Assembly: GCA_964650975.1 (NCBI GenBank)
Contig: CAZYWA010000480.1
Coordinates: 1-6,152 of the forward strand
Reading direction: 5' to 3'
Length of the DNA stretch: 6,152 nt
Origin: CAZYWA01 sp964650975 [NCBI: uncultured bacterium]
Lineage (GTDB): Bacteria > JADJOY01
Shown: positions 6,134 through 6,152 of the stretch, piece by piece
How the letters are laid out: each line of letters starts with the position of its first letter
How positions within the stretch are numbered: position 1 is the first letter of the stretch
The notes under the pieces: model-generated
Told to the model about the DNA's origin: nothing
The model's database searches: none
What the model saw: the letters and a program-made list of their open reading frames with translations, nothing else
Made by a program: the position numbers and the translations under genes

Positions 6134-6152
6134 GGGGGCTTGAAAAGCCCCC
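6134..6152 (+). terminator. Second tandem hairpin reaching the window edge
   Basis: GGGGGCTT at 6134-6141 and AAGCCCCC at 6145-6152 form a perfect 8-bp stem with a GAA loop, one base after the previous hairpin. G6133 could add a further pair if base 6153 is C. The end GAAAAGCCCCC also looks like the A-tract and left arm of a conventional bidirectional terminator whose right arm would lie just beyond the window. The two readings cannot be separated without the next bases. Confidence 0.45.

Overview
The window is a compact, gene-dense stretch of very GC-rich DNA (about two thirds or more G+C by eye), with third codon positions dominated by G and C. It encodes signal peptides, a periplasmic-type hydrolase and a lipid-linked sugar transferase. 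This suggests a chromosomal segment from a high-GC, Gram-negative-type environmental bacterium, for example from the Myxococcota, Gemmatimonadota or Eisenbacteria-like lineages or a GC-rich proteobacterium. The phylum cannot be fixed from the sequence alone. I see no tRNA, rRNA, CRISPR array, transposase or insertion-sequence ends.

Layout: (1) 1-1056, plus strand: the 3' part of a PAP2-type membrane phosphatase fused to a C-terminal array of HEAT-like repeats; its 5' end lies outside the window. (2) 2921-1059, minus strand: a polytopic ArnT/PMT-like glycosyltransferase (GT39/GT83 type). It converges on gene 1 with only two bases between the stop codons, and both stops lie inside one 8-bp palindrome. 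(3) 4410-3124, minus strand: an exported TIM-barrel protein resembling the uncharacterised putative glycoside hydrolases, with a signal sequence and a Pro-rich linker. It lies 202 bp upstream of gene 2 and could share its transcript. (4) 4574-6034, plus strand: an AcvB/VirJ-family periplasmic serine hydrolase made of two related alpha/beta-hydrolase halves, divergent from gene 3 across a 163-bp intergenic region. (5) 6035-6152: a gene-free tail with a run of hairpins and G-tracts, probably a transcription end.

All four genes point to the cell envelope. The PAP2 protein probably dephosphorylates a lipid phosphate or pyrophosphate such as undecaprenyl pyrophosphate. The GT39-type enzyme would use a polyprenyl-phosphate sugar as donor. 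The exported TIM-barrel protein would act on an extracellular or periplasmic glycan. The AcvB/VirJ protein would hydrolyse aminoacylated phosphatidylglycerol, by analogy with characterised AcvB. A shared envelope-remodelling role is an inference from these families and their proximity; the sequence does not prove that they act together. None of the three visible starts has a clear Shine-Dalgarno sequence, so start sites rest on signal-peptide and domain arguments.
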